A stretch of 64,000 nt of DNA from Stenotrophomonas sp. ESTM1D_MKCIP4_1 (GCF_003086895.1 NZ_CP026004.1:2702731-2766730), one strand, 5' to 3'. Counted from the first letter of the stretch, positions 34,281 to 43,166 are shown. The notes: generated by a model not told the origin, from the sequence alone. Numbers and translations are program-made.

Positions 34281-36560
34281 TCAGGGTTCCTGCGCCAGAT
34301 CGAGGGCGGCGCCAATCACTGCATTGTCGCTTGGAAGACCGAACATTGCTGCCCCCGCCAACGGCGTATAGGTATCGGCGCCGCAGACCCGCCGCAGCGG
34401 CAGGTGGCCCTGCCCGGCCTCGACCAGGGCGGTGACCACGCCCTCGCCCACCCCGCCGCTGTGCCGCCCCTCGTCCAGCACCAGCACCCGCCGCGCGCTG
34501 GCGGCCTGGGCAGCAATGAAGGCCGCGTCCAGCGGCACCAGCCAGCGCAGGTCGACCACCCGCACCTGCCAGCCCGTCCGGGCCTCGATGGCAGGCAGCG
34601 CGCGCAATGCCATCGGTACGCCGTTGCCGTAGGTGAAGATCACCAGGTCGTCGGCATCCGGTGCGTAGACCCGGCCCTCGCCCAGCACCAGCGCCTGCCC
34701 CGGCGGCGGGTACTCGAACAGCCACTGGCCATCACCGGCCGCGTGCAGGTCCTTGCTCATGTACAGCGCAATGGGCTCCAGGAACACGGCCACCCGGCCA
34801 TCCACCCGGGCCAGCGCCGAGAGGGTGCGCAGCATCATCACCGCGTCATCGCCCCGCGACGGGCACCCCACCACCAGGCCGGGGATGTCGCGCAGCGCAG
34901 TGATCGAGTTGTCGTTGTGGAAATGGCCGCCAAAGCCCTTCTGGTAGCCCAGGCCCGCCACCCGCACCAGCATCGGGTTGCGGAACTGGTCGTTGGAGAA
35001 GAACTGCAGCGAACAGGCCTCGCCGCGCAGCTGGTCGATGGCGTTGTGCAGGTAGGCCAGGTACTGGATTTCCGGAATCGGCAGCAGGCCGACATTGGCC
35101 AGGCCCTGCGCCATGCCCAGGATCATCGTCTCGTCCAGCAGCGTGTTGAACACCCGGCGCGGGCCGAAGCGGCGCATCAGGTCCTTGCTGACCGTGTAGA
35201 CCCCGCCCTTCTGCGCCACGTCCTCGCCGAACAGCAGCGCCTGCGGGTACTTGCACAGCAGTTCCTGCAGCGCATGGTTGATCTGCACCGCCAGGTGCCG
35301 TGGTGGCTGCCGTTCCGGCAGCGACTCGGCGCCGCCGTACAGCGCCTCGCGCGCTTCCGCCGGTACCGCGCGCCTGGCTTCGGCCATCACCGCCGCCGGC
35401 GTATACGGCGCCAGCGGCGCGACCACTTCATCCAGCGACTGCAGCTTGGGCCGCCCTTCGGCCTCCGAGGCGGCCGACAGGCAGCGCGCGCGCAGACTCT
35501 CGTAGGCGGCTTCGATGCCGGCGGCATCCATCCAGCCCGATTCCAGCGCGATCTGCGCCGAACGCAGCAGCGGATCCTGTGCCTCGGCCGCGCACAGATC
35601 GGCCAGCGCACGCCATTCCACTTCAAAATCGGTACCGGCGTGGCCCATCAGGCGGGTGGTGCGCAGGTGCAGGAAAGTCGGCCGACGGGTACGACGGCAA
35701 TGCTCGACGGCGGCCTGCACCTGGGCGTGGCCCGCCGCCAGGTCCAGGCCGTCGGCGTAGTAGTAGTCCAGGCCCGGCTGGCGGCTGAAGCGTTCGGCAA
35801 TCCAGCCGTCCGGGGTCCGCACCGAGATGCCCAGTCCGTTGTCTTCGCAGACGAACAGGATCGGCGCTGGCAGCTTCTGGTAAGCCGACCACATCGCCGT
35901 GTTGAACGCCGTCTGCGCGGTGGCATGGTTGGCCGACGCATCGCCGAAGGAACACAGCACGATGCTGTCGGCAGGGATCGGCAGCGGCTGGCCCAGGCGC
36001 TTGCCGCTTTCAATGGCCAGCGCGGTGCCCAGCGCCTTGGGCAGGTGCGAGGCAATGGTCGAGGTCTGCGGCAGCACCCACAACGGACGGCTGCCCCACA
36101 CCTTGTGGCGGCCACCACTGGCGGGATCATCGGCACTGGCGGCGAAGGACAGCGCGGCGTCCCGCAACGGATCCAGCCCCGGCACCTGCCGCGCACGCTC
36201 GGCCATGAAGGCTCCGGAGCGGTAGTGCAGGAACGCGGGATCGGTATGCCGGCAGGCCCGTGCCAGCAGCGCGTTGCCTTCGTGGCCGGAGGACCCGATG
36301 GTGTAGAAGACCTTGTTCTGCAGGCGCAGCACGCGCGCCATCAGATCCAGCTGGCGGCTGGCCATCTGCGAATCGAACAGCTCGGCGAACGCCGCTGCGC
36401 TCAGCGTACTGCCCGGCAGGATCGGCGCTTCGGGTGCGGGCTTCGCACGCGGCAGACCGCGCCAGCCGCGCACGGCCTCGAGGAAATTGACGTCGCATAC
36501 CTCGGCGCGGTTGAGCGCGCGCATGCGTGCAGGAATCGGATCGGGAACCACAGCAAACAT
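34281..36560 (-). CDS. Fused alpha/beta E1 of a branched-chain-type 2-oxoacid dehydrogenase
   Basis: A 759-residue thiamine-diphosphate enzyme. An E1-alpha-like half (about 60-370) carries GSSGHEGNALLARACRHTD and the cofactor site FGDASANHATAQTAFNTAMW...CEDNGLGIS. An E1-beta-like half (about 430-755) carries LLFGEDVAQKGGVY, ETMILGMAQGLANVGLLPIPE and the C-terminal transketolase domain. The halves are normally separate genes. No E2 or E3 gene is near. The start at 36560 follows GGAGGG; upstream ATGs give implausible leaders. It may accept the E2/E3 of another complex or act alone as a 2-oxoacid decarboxylase. Confidence 0.85.
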   Translation of the reverse strand: MFAVVPDPIPARMRALNRAEVCDVNFLEAVRGWRGLPRAKPAPEAPILPGSTLSAAAFAELFDSQMASRQLDLMARVLRLQNKVFYTIGSSGHEGNALLARACRHTDPAFLHYRSGAFMAERARQVPGLDPLRDAALSFAASADDPASGGRHKVWGSRPLWVLPQTSTIASHLPKALGTALAIESGKRLGQPLPIPADSIVLCSFGDASANHATAQTAFNTAMWSAYQKLPAPILFVCEDNGLGISVRTPDGWIAERFSRQPGLDYYYADGLDLAAGHAQVQAAVEHCRRTRRPTFLHLRTTRLMGHAGTDFEVEWRALADLCAAEAQDPLLRSAQIALESGWMDAAGIEAAYESLRARCLSAASEAEGRPKLQSLDEVVAPLAPYTPAAVMAEARRAVPAEAREALYGGAESLPERQPPRHLAVQINHALQELLCKYPQALLFGEDVAQKGGVYTVSKDLMRRFGPRRVFNTLLDETMILGMAQGLANVGLLPIPEIQYLAYLHNAIDQLRGEACSLQFFSNDQFRNPMLVRVAGLGYQKGFGGHFHNDNSITALRDIPGLVVGCPSRGDDAVMMLRTLSALARVDGRVAVFLEPIALYMSKDLHAAGDGQWLFEYPPPGQALVLGEGRVYAPDADDLVIFTYGNGVPMALRALPAIEARTGWQVRVVDLRWLVPLDAAFIAAQAASARRVLVLDEGRHSGGVGEGVVTALVEAGQGHLPLRRVCGADTYTPLAGAAMFGLPSDNAVIGAALDLAQEP

Positions 36561-36633
36561 CGAACACCCTCCGTGTCGTTGTTGCATTCCGCCGGGCGCG
36601 GCCCTGCTTCCGTAGCGTCGAGCCTGCTCGACG

Positions 36634-37293
36634 CTACCCCCGTCCCTCCAGGCGTGCGCGCACTTCCGCCGTGACCGCCGGCATCGCCACGAACCTTGGC
36701 TGCTCGCGTACCCGCTGCAACCAGGCACGCACTTCCGCGAACGGCTGCAGCGAAATGCCACCGTCGGCGGCGACGTCGGTATAGGCGAACAGCGCGATAT
36801 CGGCGATGCCGTACTCGCTGCCGGTAAACCATTGCGCCTGCCGCAGATGCTGCTCCATCACCGCCAGCGCCGTGGCCGCGCGCTCGTGCAGGCGCGGCAG
36901 TTCGGCGCGACGCGGGGAATCCAGGCCGGTCCAGCCACGGATGAAGCGCGCCACGGCCACGCAGGGCTCATGGCTGTACTGCTCGAAGAACATCCAGCTC
37001 AACGCCTGCGCCCGTTCCCAGCCATCGCTGGGCAGGTAGGGCGTGCCTTCGGCCAGCCAGAACAGGATCGCGTTCGATTCGGTCAGCACGCGGCCGTCGT
37101 CGCGCACGATCAGCGGCACCTTCGCGTTGGGGTTGAGCGCCAGGAATTCGGGGGTATGGGTCTGCCCATGCGCACTGTCCACTTCCACCCAGCGGTAGCG
37201 GCTGCCGAGCTGCTCCAGCAGCAGCCGCACCTTGTAACAGTTGCCGGAGACCGACATGCCATGCACCGTCAACGGTACGCGTTCATCCACCAT
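36634..37293 (-). CDS. Glutathione S-transferase family protein
   Basis: The 219-residue protein has an N-terminal thioredoxin-like domain (HGMSVSGNCYKVRLLLEQLG, then NAKVPLIVRDDGRVLTESNAILFWLAE with the cis-Pro and the glutathione-gamma-glutamyl-binding E-S) and an all-helical C-terminal domain. Typical role: conjugation or peroxide detoxification with glutathione. GGAG lies 6 nt before the ATG at 37293. It is 73 nt upstream of the E1 gene, perhaps in the same transcript. Confidence 0.88.
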   Translation of the reverse strand: MVDERVPLTVHGMSVSGNCYKVRLLLEQLGSRYRWVEVDSAHGQTHTPEFLALNPNAKVPLIVRDDGRVLTESNAILFWLAEGTPYLPSDGWERAQALSWMFFEQYSHEPCVAVARFIRGWTGLDSPRRAELPRLHERAATALAVMEQHLRQAQWFTGSEYGIADIALFAYTDVAADGGISLQPFAEVRAWLQRVREQPRFVAMPAVTAEVRARLEGRG

Positions 37294-37377
37294 CAGCTGC
37301 TCCAGGGCTCCCCGGCCGACGGCCGGCTGCGTGCAGTCTGGCAAGCGCATCGGCCGATGCCAAGCGCGGGTGCAGCA

Positions 37378-37920
37378 TCAACGGCCGCGCTGCTGCCAGT
37401 CCGCGCGCGACTGGCCCCAGATCTCCAGCGGCTTGCCCTCGTAAGGAGGCGGCAGCTCACCCATGCGCAACAGTCGGCTGCCCAGCTTGCGCGCCACCGC
37501 CTTGGATTTCTCGTTGTCCTCGGCAATGGTATGGATCACCTCGTCCCAGCCCTGCGTGGCAAATGCCCAATCGATGGCAGCCACCGCCGCTTCCGGGGCA
37601 TAGCCGCGGCCCCAGCTTGCACGGCGGATGCTCCAGCCCACTTCGGGGCCGGGCCATCCCAACGGTTGCCACGGGCCCATGCGGCCGACCCATTCGCCAC
37701 TGGCTTTCTCGATGACGCTGAACATGGAACAGCCGAACAGCTGCCAGGCCCCAGCCAGGCTGCAGAAACTCCGCCAGGCCACCGAAGGCAGCTGCACCCC
37801 GCCCAGGCTGCGCATCACCTCTTCATCGGCGCAGAAGGCCAGGTAGGGTTCCAGGTCCTGGGCCTGCGGCGGACGCAGGATCAATCGATCGGTTTCGATG
37901 CGCAGGTCGAAGATGCTCAT
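37378..37920 (-). CDS. GNAT acetyltransferase, RimJ/RimL type
   Basis: The 180-residue protein has a RimJ/RimL-like start (IETDRLILRPPQAQDLEPYL), a GNAT core (VGRMGPWQPLGWPGPEVGWSIRRASWGRGYAPEAA, acetyl-CoA loop about 105-111) and NEKSKAVARKLGSR, typical of the Acetyltransf_3 family. It acetylates an unknown protein or small-molecule amine. It is upstream of and on the same strand as the GST gene, 84 nt apart. Confidence 0.88.
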   Translation of the reverse strand: MSIFDLRIETDRLILRPPQAQDLEPYLAFCADEEVMRSLGGVQLPSVAWRSFCSLAGAWQLFGCSMFSVIEKASGEWVGRMGPWQPLGWPGPEVGWSIRRASWGRGYAPEAAVAAIDWAFATQGWDEVIHTIAEDNEKSKAVARKLGSRLLRMGELPPPYEGKPLEIWGQSRADWQQRGR

Positions 37921-37990
37921 GCAGGCTCCCGCCAGATACGTGACGGGTCATCATCGTCGATCGGCGCACGGAATCCATGCCCGCAAACGA

Positions 37991-38016
37991 CACAGGCCGG
38001 CAAACGCCGGCCTGTG
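37991..38016. terminator. Hairpin between two leftward genes
   Basis: ACAGGCCGG-CAAACG-CCGGCCTGT lies 24 nt after the stop of the glycine-zipper gene (38040). It is probably that gene's terminator, although the T-tract is weak. Confidence 0.6.
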
Positions 38017-38039
38017 CAATACGTCCCGCAGGTAAAGCG

Positions 38040-38876
38040 TTACTGGCGGTTGGCCGCTGCATCACCCGCGGCTGCGGTCTGCGTGACCAGCTGGCCATCC
38101 ACCACCGGCAGGCGGTCACTGGTCGGCTTGCTGTCCATCCGCACGGTCTTTTCCGCGCCGTCATAACGGTACGTCACGTTGTAACCCTTGACCACATCGT
38201 TGGTGCCCATCGCGATGCGCGTACCCGGCTTGCTCGCCATGCGCATGGTGCCGGTGGTGCCGTCTTCGTTGCGGTAGGTCACGTTGTAACCGGTGACGCG
38301 GCTCGACTCGGAGGTCGCGGTTTCCGTGTGGCACTGGCGTTCGGTGCGGTTGACCACACGGCCACCCACGTGACGCTTGTCCACCTGGTTGCCGATGAAG
38401 CCACCGGCCACGGCGCCTGCGGCAGTGGCAGCCTTCTTGCCGTTGCCGCCACCGACCTGGTTGCCCAGCAGGCCACCGACCACGGCGCCGACGACGGTGC
38501 CGCCCACGTTGCCATCGCGCTCAGGCAGGCGTTCCTGCACCACCACGTCCTGGCAGACCTCATGCGGCGTCTGCGTGGTGGAGGTCTCGCGCACCGGCTC
38601 GGTACCGATGACCGTGGCATAGGCCTTCTGCTTTTCGGTGAGCGGATCGACCTTCAGCACATCGGCATATTCCAGGCCACGCGGCGCCGTGGCATCGACC
38701 GCATCGCCGCGCGCGCCATCGTCGGCAGCGCTGCCGTCGACCAGGCGCGATTCCGCGGGGTTGGCGGCACCCAGTGCCGGGGCCTTGTCACCACTCTTCA
38801 TGAAGGCGGCGGTTGCAATGCCACCCACCAGCAGCGCGCCCGCTGCGACCAGGACAGTTGTAGTTGTGCTTTTCAT
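38040..38876 (-). CDS. Glycine-zipper 2TM domain membrane protein
   Basis: The 278-residue protein has an N-terminal membrane segment (STTTTVLVAAGALLVGGIATAAFM) without a lipobox. A charged spacer leads to a glycine-zipper double helix (about 140-185: GGTVVGAVVGGLLGNQVGG, then TAAGAVAGGFIGNQVDK) and a repeated C-terminal part with two YNVTYR units (TGYNVTYRNEDGTTGTMRM and KGYNVTYRYDGAEKTVRM). Family members sit in the envelope. The start at 38876 has AAGGAG upstream. Function unknown. Confidence 0.8.
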   Translation of the reverse strand: MKSTTTTVLVAAGALLVGGIATAAFMKSGDKAPALGAANPAESRLVDGSAADDGARGDAVDATAPRGLEYADVLKVDPLTEKQKAYATVIGTEPVRETSTTQTPHEVCQDVVVQERLPERDGNVGGTVVGAVVGGLLGNQVGGGNGKKAATAAGAVAGGFIGNQVDKRHVGGRVVNRTERQCHTETATSESSRVTGYNVTYRNEDGTTGTMRMASKPGTRIAMGTNDVVKGYNVTYRYDGAEKTVRMDSKPTSDRLPVVDGQLVTQTAAAGDAAANRQ

Positions 38877-39039
38877 GACCTGCTCCTTGCGGACCGTCCG
38901 CAACGTTCTCGATGCAGATTGCAGCATGCGCTGCCTGAACGGAATCTCCACATTTCCTGCTCATGGCCGTAACCCATTCAGCATCGGGAAATGCACGGCC
39001 CGTGGTAGCGTTTGCACCTCGCCCACGTGGAGCGCCGCC

Positions 39040-39252
39040 ATGGCCAACCCGATGCTGCTGCCGGTCCTGCAATGGGCACGCCGGCTGCGCTACCCCACCC
39101 TGTTCAAGCTGACTGCCGGTCTGTTCGCGTTGACCCTGTTCATTCCCGATCCGATTCCCTTCGTGGACGAACTGGTGCTGGGCCTGGGCACCCTGCTGCT
39201 GGCCAACTGGAAGCAGCGCAGCGCGGCGCCGCCACCGCTGGAACAGCGTTGA
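39040..39252 (+). CDS. DUF6116-like small membrane protein
   Basis: A 70-residue protein: N-terminal amphipathic segment (LLPVLQWARRLRYPTLFKLT), a hydrophobic helix (AGLFALTLFIPDPIPFVDELVLGLGTLLLANW) and a polar tail. It matches the small DUF6116 family, frequent in xanthomonads, as far as I can recall. It ends 2 nt before the TatD start, so the two are an operon. Function is unknown. Confidence 0.75.
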   Translation: MANPMLLPVLQWARRLRYPTLFKLTAGLFALTLFIPDPIPFVDELVLGLGTLLLANWKQRSAAPPPLEQR

Positions 39253-39254
39253 AC

Positions 39255-40022
39255 ATGCTGGTCGACACCCATTGCCACCTGGATGCCAGCGAGTTCGACC
39301 CCGACCGCAGCACGGTGATCGAACGCGCCCGTGCCGCGGGCGTGCAGGCCCAGGTGGTGCCGGCCGTAACCGCCGCCAGCTGGCCGAAACTGCGCAAGGT
39401 CTGCCAGCAGGCCTCGGGACTCTACCCAGCCTACGGCCTGCACCCGATGTTCCTGGCTGAGCACCGCCCCGAGCACCTGCAGCAGCTGCGCGCGTGGATC
39501 GAGCGCGAACGCCCCTGCGCGATCGGCGAATGCGGGCTGGATTTCTTCGTTGAGGACCTGGATGCCGACGCCCAGCAGGACTACTTCATCGGCCAGCTGA
39601 AGCTGGCGCGCGACTTCGAGCTGCCGGTGATCGTGCACGCGCGCCGGGCCGTGGATGCGGTGATTGCTGCGATCCGCCGCGTCGGTGGCCTGCGCGGCGT
39701 GGTGCACAGTTTTTCCGGCAGCCCGGAACAGGCGGCGCAGCTGGACAAGCTCGGCTTCCTGCTTGGGCTCGGTGGGCCGCTGACCTACGAGCGCGCGCAG
39801 CGCCTGCAGCGCCTGATACGCGAGATGCCGCTGCATCAGCTGCTGCTGGAAACCGATGCCCCGGACCAGCCCGACGCAGGCATCCGTGGCCAGCGCAATG
39901 AACCGGCGCGGCTCTCGGTGATCGCCCGCCATGTGGCTGCACTGCGCGGCACCGACGTGGCGGCGGTTGCACAGGCCACCAGCGAAAACGCCCGCCGACT
40001 GTTCGGCCTGCCAACCCCCTGA
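39255..40022 (+). CDS. TatD family hydrolase (metal-dependent DNase)
   Basis: The 255-residue TIM-barrel amidohydrolase-type protein has metal ligands in DTHCHLD (about 4-10), GECGLDFF (about 90), VIVHARRA, VHSFSG and LETDAPDQPD. TatD proteins are metal-dependent deoxyribonucleases linked to DNA repair and quality control. It starts 2 nt after the DUF6116-like gene and is followed by a four-unit palindromic repeat. Confidence 0.93.
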   Translation: MLVDTHCHLDASEFDPDRSTVIERARAAGVQAQVVPAVTAASWPKLRKVCQQASGLYPAYGLHPMFLAEHRPEHLQQLRAWIERERPCAIGECGLDFFVEDLDADAQQDYFIGQLKLARDFELPVIVHARRAVDAVIAAIRRVGGLRGVVHSFSGSPEQAAQLDKLGFLLGLGGPLTYERAQRLQRLIREMPLHQLLLETDAPDQPDAGIRGQRNEPARLSVIARHVAALRGTDVAAVAQATSENARRLFGLPTP

Positions 40023-40024
40023 CG

Positions 40025-40180
40025 GGTAATGCGGCCGCCAACCGGCAACCCAGAAATGCCAGACGGTAATGCCGGCCGCTGGCCGGCAACCCAGAAATAC
40101 CCAACCGTAACGCCGGCCGCCGACCCGCAACCCAGAAATCCCAACGGTAGTGCCGGCCGCTGGCCGGCAACCCAGCAACG
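40025..40180. repeat. Four tandem GCCGGCCGCTGGCCGGC palindromes (SMAG type)
   Basis: Units begin at 40025, 40065, 40106 and 40146, spaced 40-41 nt, each of the form GGTAATGCCGGCCGC-TGGCCGGCAACC followed by CAGAAAT. The last unit retains the GTAG head (GGTAGTGCC). The stems in units 1 and 3 have decayed. It occupies the whole gap between the convergent tatD and tcdA genes and may serve as a terminator. Confidence 0.85.
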
Positions 40181-40186
40181 CCCGAA

Positions 40187-41011
40187 TCAGGCCGGATCCC
40201 GGCCAGCAGCCGGCACACCCCTCTTCTTCGGCTCCAGCAGCATCTCCAGCGCCTTGCCCACCGCAGCGAACGCGAACGCGCCGGTGATATGGGTCGCCGC
40301 GCCCAGGCCGGCGCCGCAATCCAGCTTCAGCGCCGCATCGGCCCCCAGGTTCGGCCGCAGGCCACAGACGCTGCCATCGGCCTGCGGATACTTCACGTTC
40401 TCCAGCGAGTACACCGCCGGTACGCCGAAGTAACGCTTGGCGTTCTTGGGGAAATTGAACTCGCTGCGCAGCTTCTTGCGGATCAGCGCCAGCATCGCGT
40501 CGTGCTCGGTGCGCGAGACATCGCGGATGCGCACCAGGGTCGGATCGGTGCGCCCACCGGCAGCCCCCACCGTCAGCAGCGGCAGCTTGCGGCGGCGGCA
40601 CCAGGCGATGGTTTCCACCTTCACCCGGAAGCTGTCGCACGCGTCGATCACCAGGTCGAACCCCCGATCCAGCAGCTCGGCCATGTTGCCGGTGGTGAGG
40701 AAGGCCTGCACGGCCTCGACGTCGATCTGCGGATTGATCGCGCGGCAGCGCTCGGCCATCGCTTCGGACTTGTTGCGGCCGTAGTTGCCCTCCATTGCCG
40801 GCAGCTGCCGGTTGGTGTTGGACACGCAGATGTCATCGGCATCGATCAGGGTCAGGTGGCCCACGGCCGAACGGGCCAGCGCTTCCACCACCCACGAGCC
40901 GACGCCGCCCATGCCCACCACTGCCACGCGGCTGCCCTGCAGGCGCTCGATCGCGCCGACGCCATACAGCCGTTCGATGCCGGCAAAGCGTTGTTTGACC
41001 TGTTCGTTCAT
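40187..41011 (-). CDS. tcdA: tRNA threonylcarbamoyladenosine dehydratase
   Basis: The 274-residue E1-like (ThiF/MoeB superfamily) enzyme cyclises t6A37 of tRNA to ct6A with ATP. The nucleotide-binding loop VAVVGMGGVGSWVVEALARS lies at about 29-48, followed by LIDADDICVSNTNRQLPA. The later FNFPKNAKRYFGVPAVYS segment and length fit TcdA/CsdL, not ThiF or MoeB. It is convergent with tatD. Confidence 0.93.
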   Translation of the reverse strand: MNEQVKQRFAGIERLYGVGAIERLQGSRVAVVGMGGVGSWVVEALARSAVGHLTLIDADDICVSNTNRQLPAMEGNYGRNKSEAMAERCRAINPQIDVEAVQAFLTTGNMAELLDRGFDLVIDACDSFRVKVETIAWCRRRKLPLLTVGAAGGRTDPTLVRIRDVSRTEHDAMLALIRKKLRSEFNFPKNAKRYFGVPAVYSLENVKYPQADGSVCGLRPNLGADAALKLDCGAGLGAATHITGAFAFAAVGKALEMLLEPKKRGVPAAGRDPA

Positions 41012-41104
41012 CGGGCTATTTTAGCGTGCAGGCAACGGCGGCCACAGCAGGTCGCCATCAAACCCACCGTTGCACGGCCGGAGATTCCGCATGGAGGAGC
41101 ACGC

Positions 41105-41539
41105 ATGAACGCCAGCCCGTCCCGTCGCCCGTCTGCCACCCAGCGCTACCTGTTCGTGCTCGCCCTGGGCCTGCTGATCGGCCTGGTGGCCACCGTGATG
41201 GTGGGCCGTGCACTGCAGGCGGGGCGCGATCCCTTCCCGCACAGCCTGATGCACGTGATGCAGCGGCAGGCCGAGCTGCTGCAGCAGGCCCAGCAGCAGA
41301 ACCGTTGCAGCCTGGCTGACAGCGTGCCGCGCCTGCAGTCGCTGCGCCTGCTCTCCAACGACCTGGACCTGGCCTTTCCCGGGCTGAAGGAGGATGCGCG
41401 CTTCCAGCAGCACGCCAGCCAGTACCGGGCCAGCCTCAATGCCGCGCTCGCTGCACCGCCCAGCGACTGCGCGGCGCTGGCCAGAGTTGTGCAGAACGTG
41501 CAGGACGATTGTCGGGCCTGCCATCAGGATTTCCGCTGA
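41105..41539 (+). CDS. Membrane-anchored protein with C-terminal CxxCH (cytochrome c'-like)
   Basis: The 144-residue protein has one N-terminal membrane helix (QRYLFVLALGLLIGLVATVMVG, about 13-34), a periplasmic helical region of about 100 residues with several Gln/Leu-rich helices, and a single heme-binding motif CRACH five residues from the end. A C-terminal CxxCH after a helical bundle is the layout of class II (c'/c-556) cytochromes. GGAGGA precedes the ATG. Other Cys (RCSLAD, SDCAAL, DDC) lie upstream. The electron partner is unknown. Confidence 0.7.
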   Translation: MNASPSRRPSATQRYLFVLALGLLIGLVATVMVGRALQAGRDPFPHSLMHVMQRQAELLQQAQQQNRCSLADSVPRLQSLRLLSNDLDLAFPGLKEDARFQQHASQYRASLNAALAAPPSDCAALARVVQNVQDDCRACHQDFR

Positions 41540-41667
41540 TTCATCCTGCAGCCGGGGAAGGCAGGCGCGATTGGCGCTTCGTTCACGCTGGAAAGTGGAC
41601 GATTCGATCACCCTGCTGCATGACGCAGTACCACCCTACCGCCGCCTTCACGGCCAGGAGACGCCCC

Positions 41668-42162
41668 ATGAAGATCCAGCTCATCGCCGCTAGCGCCATC
41701 GCTACCCTCGCCCTGGCCGGCTGCGCCACCTCGCCTGGTTACGGCGGCGGTGGTTACAACAACGGCGGCTACAACAATGGCGGCTACGGCAACGACGGCT
41801 ACAACCAGAACCGCTGTGCCGACTGCGGCATCGTCACCCGCATCAACACCGTGGCTTCGGGCCGTACCGCGCCGAGCGCGACCGGCGCCATCCTCGGCGG
41901 CATCGTGGGCGCTGTGGCCGGTCATGAGATCTCCGACCACACCGGTGGCAGCCGTGGCAACAAGAACGTCGCCGCCGCCGCAGGCGCAGTGGGCGGCGCC
42001 CTGGCCGGGAACCAGATCCAGAAGAACGTGACCAGCGATACGTACGACATCACCGTACGCATGGACGATGGTCGCACCATCGTGGTCAACCAGCGCGATC
42101 TGGCGGGCATCCGCGAAAACACCTACGTGCGCGTGGTCAACGGCCGCGTCATCCTGCGCTGA
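41668..42162 (+). CDS. Outer-membrane lipoprotein with glycine zipper (SlyB/17-kDa antigen-like)
   Basis: The 164-residue lipoprotein has the signal IQLIAASAIATLALAGC (lipobox cysteine at 19). A Gly/Tyr/Asn-rich repeat (YGGGGYNNGGYNNGGYGNDG) is followed by CADCG, then a glycine-zipper pair (GAILGGIVGAVAGHEI and AAAGAVGGALAGNQIQK) and a beta-rich end (YDITVRMDDGRTIVVNQRD). SlyB-like proteins stabilise the outer membrane under stress. A strong terminator follows. Confidence 0.88.
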   Translation: MKIQLIAASAIATLALAGCATSPGYGGGGYNNGGYNNGGYGNDGYNQNRCADCGIVTRINTVASGRTAPSATGAILGGIVGAVAGHEISDHTGGSRGNKNVAAAAGAVGGALAGNQIQKNVTSDTYDITVRMDDGRTIVVNQRDLAGIRENTYVRVVNGRVILR

Positions 42163-42185
42163 TCCGGCAGGCGAAGGTGGCAATG

Positions 42186-42213
42186 AAAAAGGCCCGCTTG
42201 CGCGGGCCTTTTT
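42186..42213. terminator. Bidirectional terminator
   Basis: AAAAAGGCCCGC-TTG-CGCGGGCCTTTTT between the convergent lipoprotein and cold-shock genes: a near-perfect stem with A and T tracts on both sides. Confidence 0.93.
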
Positions 42214-42234
42214 CGTGCGATGCGTTGTGGCCGG

Positions 42235-42444
42235 TCAGACCGGCTGCACGGCATCGGCCTGCAGGCCCTTCTGGCCCTGCACGACGGTGAAGGTGACCTT
42301 CTGGCCTTCCTTCAGGCTCTTGAAGCCCTGGGTCTGGATGGCACGGAAATGCACGAACACGTCTTCGCCGTTTTCACGGCTGATGAAGCCGAAGCCCTTT
42401 GCATCGTTGAACCACTTGACGGTACCGGTCTCGCGATCAGACAT
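42235..42444 (-). CDS. Cold-shock domain protein (CspA family)
   Basis: The 69-residue single cold-shock domain has RNP1 KGFGFI and RNP2 VFVHF; it binds single-stranded RNA/DNA and melts mRNA structure. The start at 42444 gives the normal [17 protein letters not shown]; an ATG at 42573 would add 43 unrelated residues. A perfect -35 TTGACA on the minus strand (42652-42647) would place the transcript start about 170 nt before the ATG, similar to the long regulatory leaders of cspA mRNAs, but no good -10 is visible. Confidence 0.93.
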   Translation of the reverse strand: MSDRETGTVKWFNDAKGFGFISRENGEDVFVHFRAIQTQGFKSLKEGQKVTFTVVQGQKGLQADAVQPV

Positions 42445-42680
42445 CTCACTCACTCCCTGGTGACTCTCTCTTGTTGTTGGAAACGCCTGTTGGGCGGCTG
42501 ACAAGCAAGGGGGAAGCGAGGTGCAACGATGCAGCGGATCGGTGAGATCTTGCTTCATCAGGCCACGATCCACGGTGACCTTGCCAAGCTCAGCGACTGC
42601 AACTTAACCCGACCAAAACGAAAAAGCAACTGGCAAAATCGCTTACTGTCAACCCCAAAAAGACAACCATACGGAACAGC

Positions 42681-43166
42681 ATGGACCTCTCATTCATCTT
42701 GTATCTGCTAGCGGTCATTTTTGTCCTGGTCGGGATCGCCGGCATCGTCCTGCCCGCCCTGCCCGGCGTACCGCTGGTCTTCGCCGGCCTGCTGCTGGCC
42801 GCGTGGGCCGATGGCTTCAACCATGTCGGCTGGCCCACCCTGCTGGCGCTTGGCGTGCTCACCGCGCTGTCCCTGCTGGTGGACATCCTGTCCACCGTAG
42901 TGGGTGCGCAGCGGGTGGGCGCCAGCCGAAAGGCGCTGTGGGGCACCTTCATCGGCAGCATCGTCGGCCTGTTTTTCATGCCCGTCGGCCTGTTTGCCGG
43001 TCCATTGCTGGGGGCCCTGCTGGGCGAGTACTGGCACACCCGCGAGCTTGGGCGTTCGACCAAGGTAGGCCTGGCGACCTGGCTCGGCATCCTGCTGGGG
43101 CTGGCGCTGAAGCTGGCCGTCGTGATCGCCATGCTGGGACTGTTCGCCTTCGCCTGGTTCCTGTGA
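42681..43166 (+). CDS. DUF456 family membrane protein
   Basis: The 161-residue protein has about five hydrophobic segments; the opening LSFILYLLAVIFVLVGIAGIVLPALPGVPLVF and GTFIGSIVGLFFMPVGLFAGPLLGALLGEY with glycine-rich helices are characteristic of DUF456 (YqgC-like) inner-membrane proteins. Function is unknown. It is divergent from the cold-shock gene across a 236-nt AT-richer gap that must hold both promoters. Confidence 0.88.
   Translation: MDLSFILYLLAVIFVLVGIAGIVLPALPGVPLVFAGLLLAAWADGFNHVGWPTLLALGVLTALSLLVDILSTVVGAQRVGASRKALWGTFIGSIVGLFFMPVGLFAGPLLGALLGEYWHTRELGRSTKVGLATWLGILLGLALKLAVVIAMLGLFAFAWFL

Noticed and set aside
32370..36674. A 1434-codon plus-strand open frame
   Set aside because: Mirror of asnB and the fused E1 gene; composition typical of a shadow frame.
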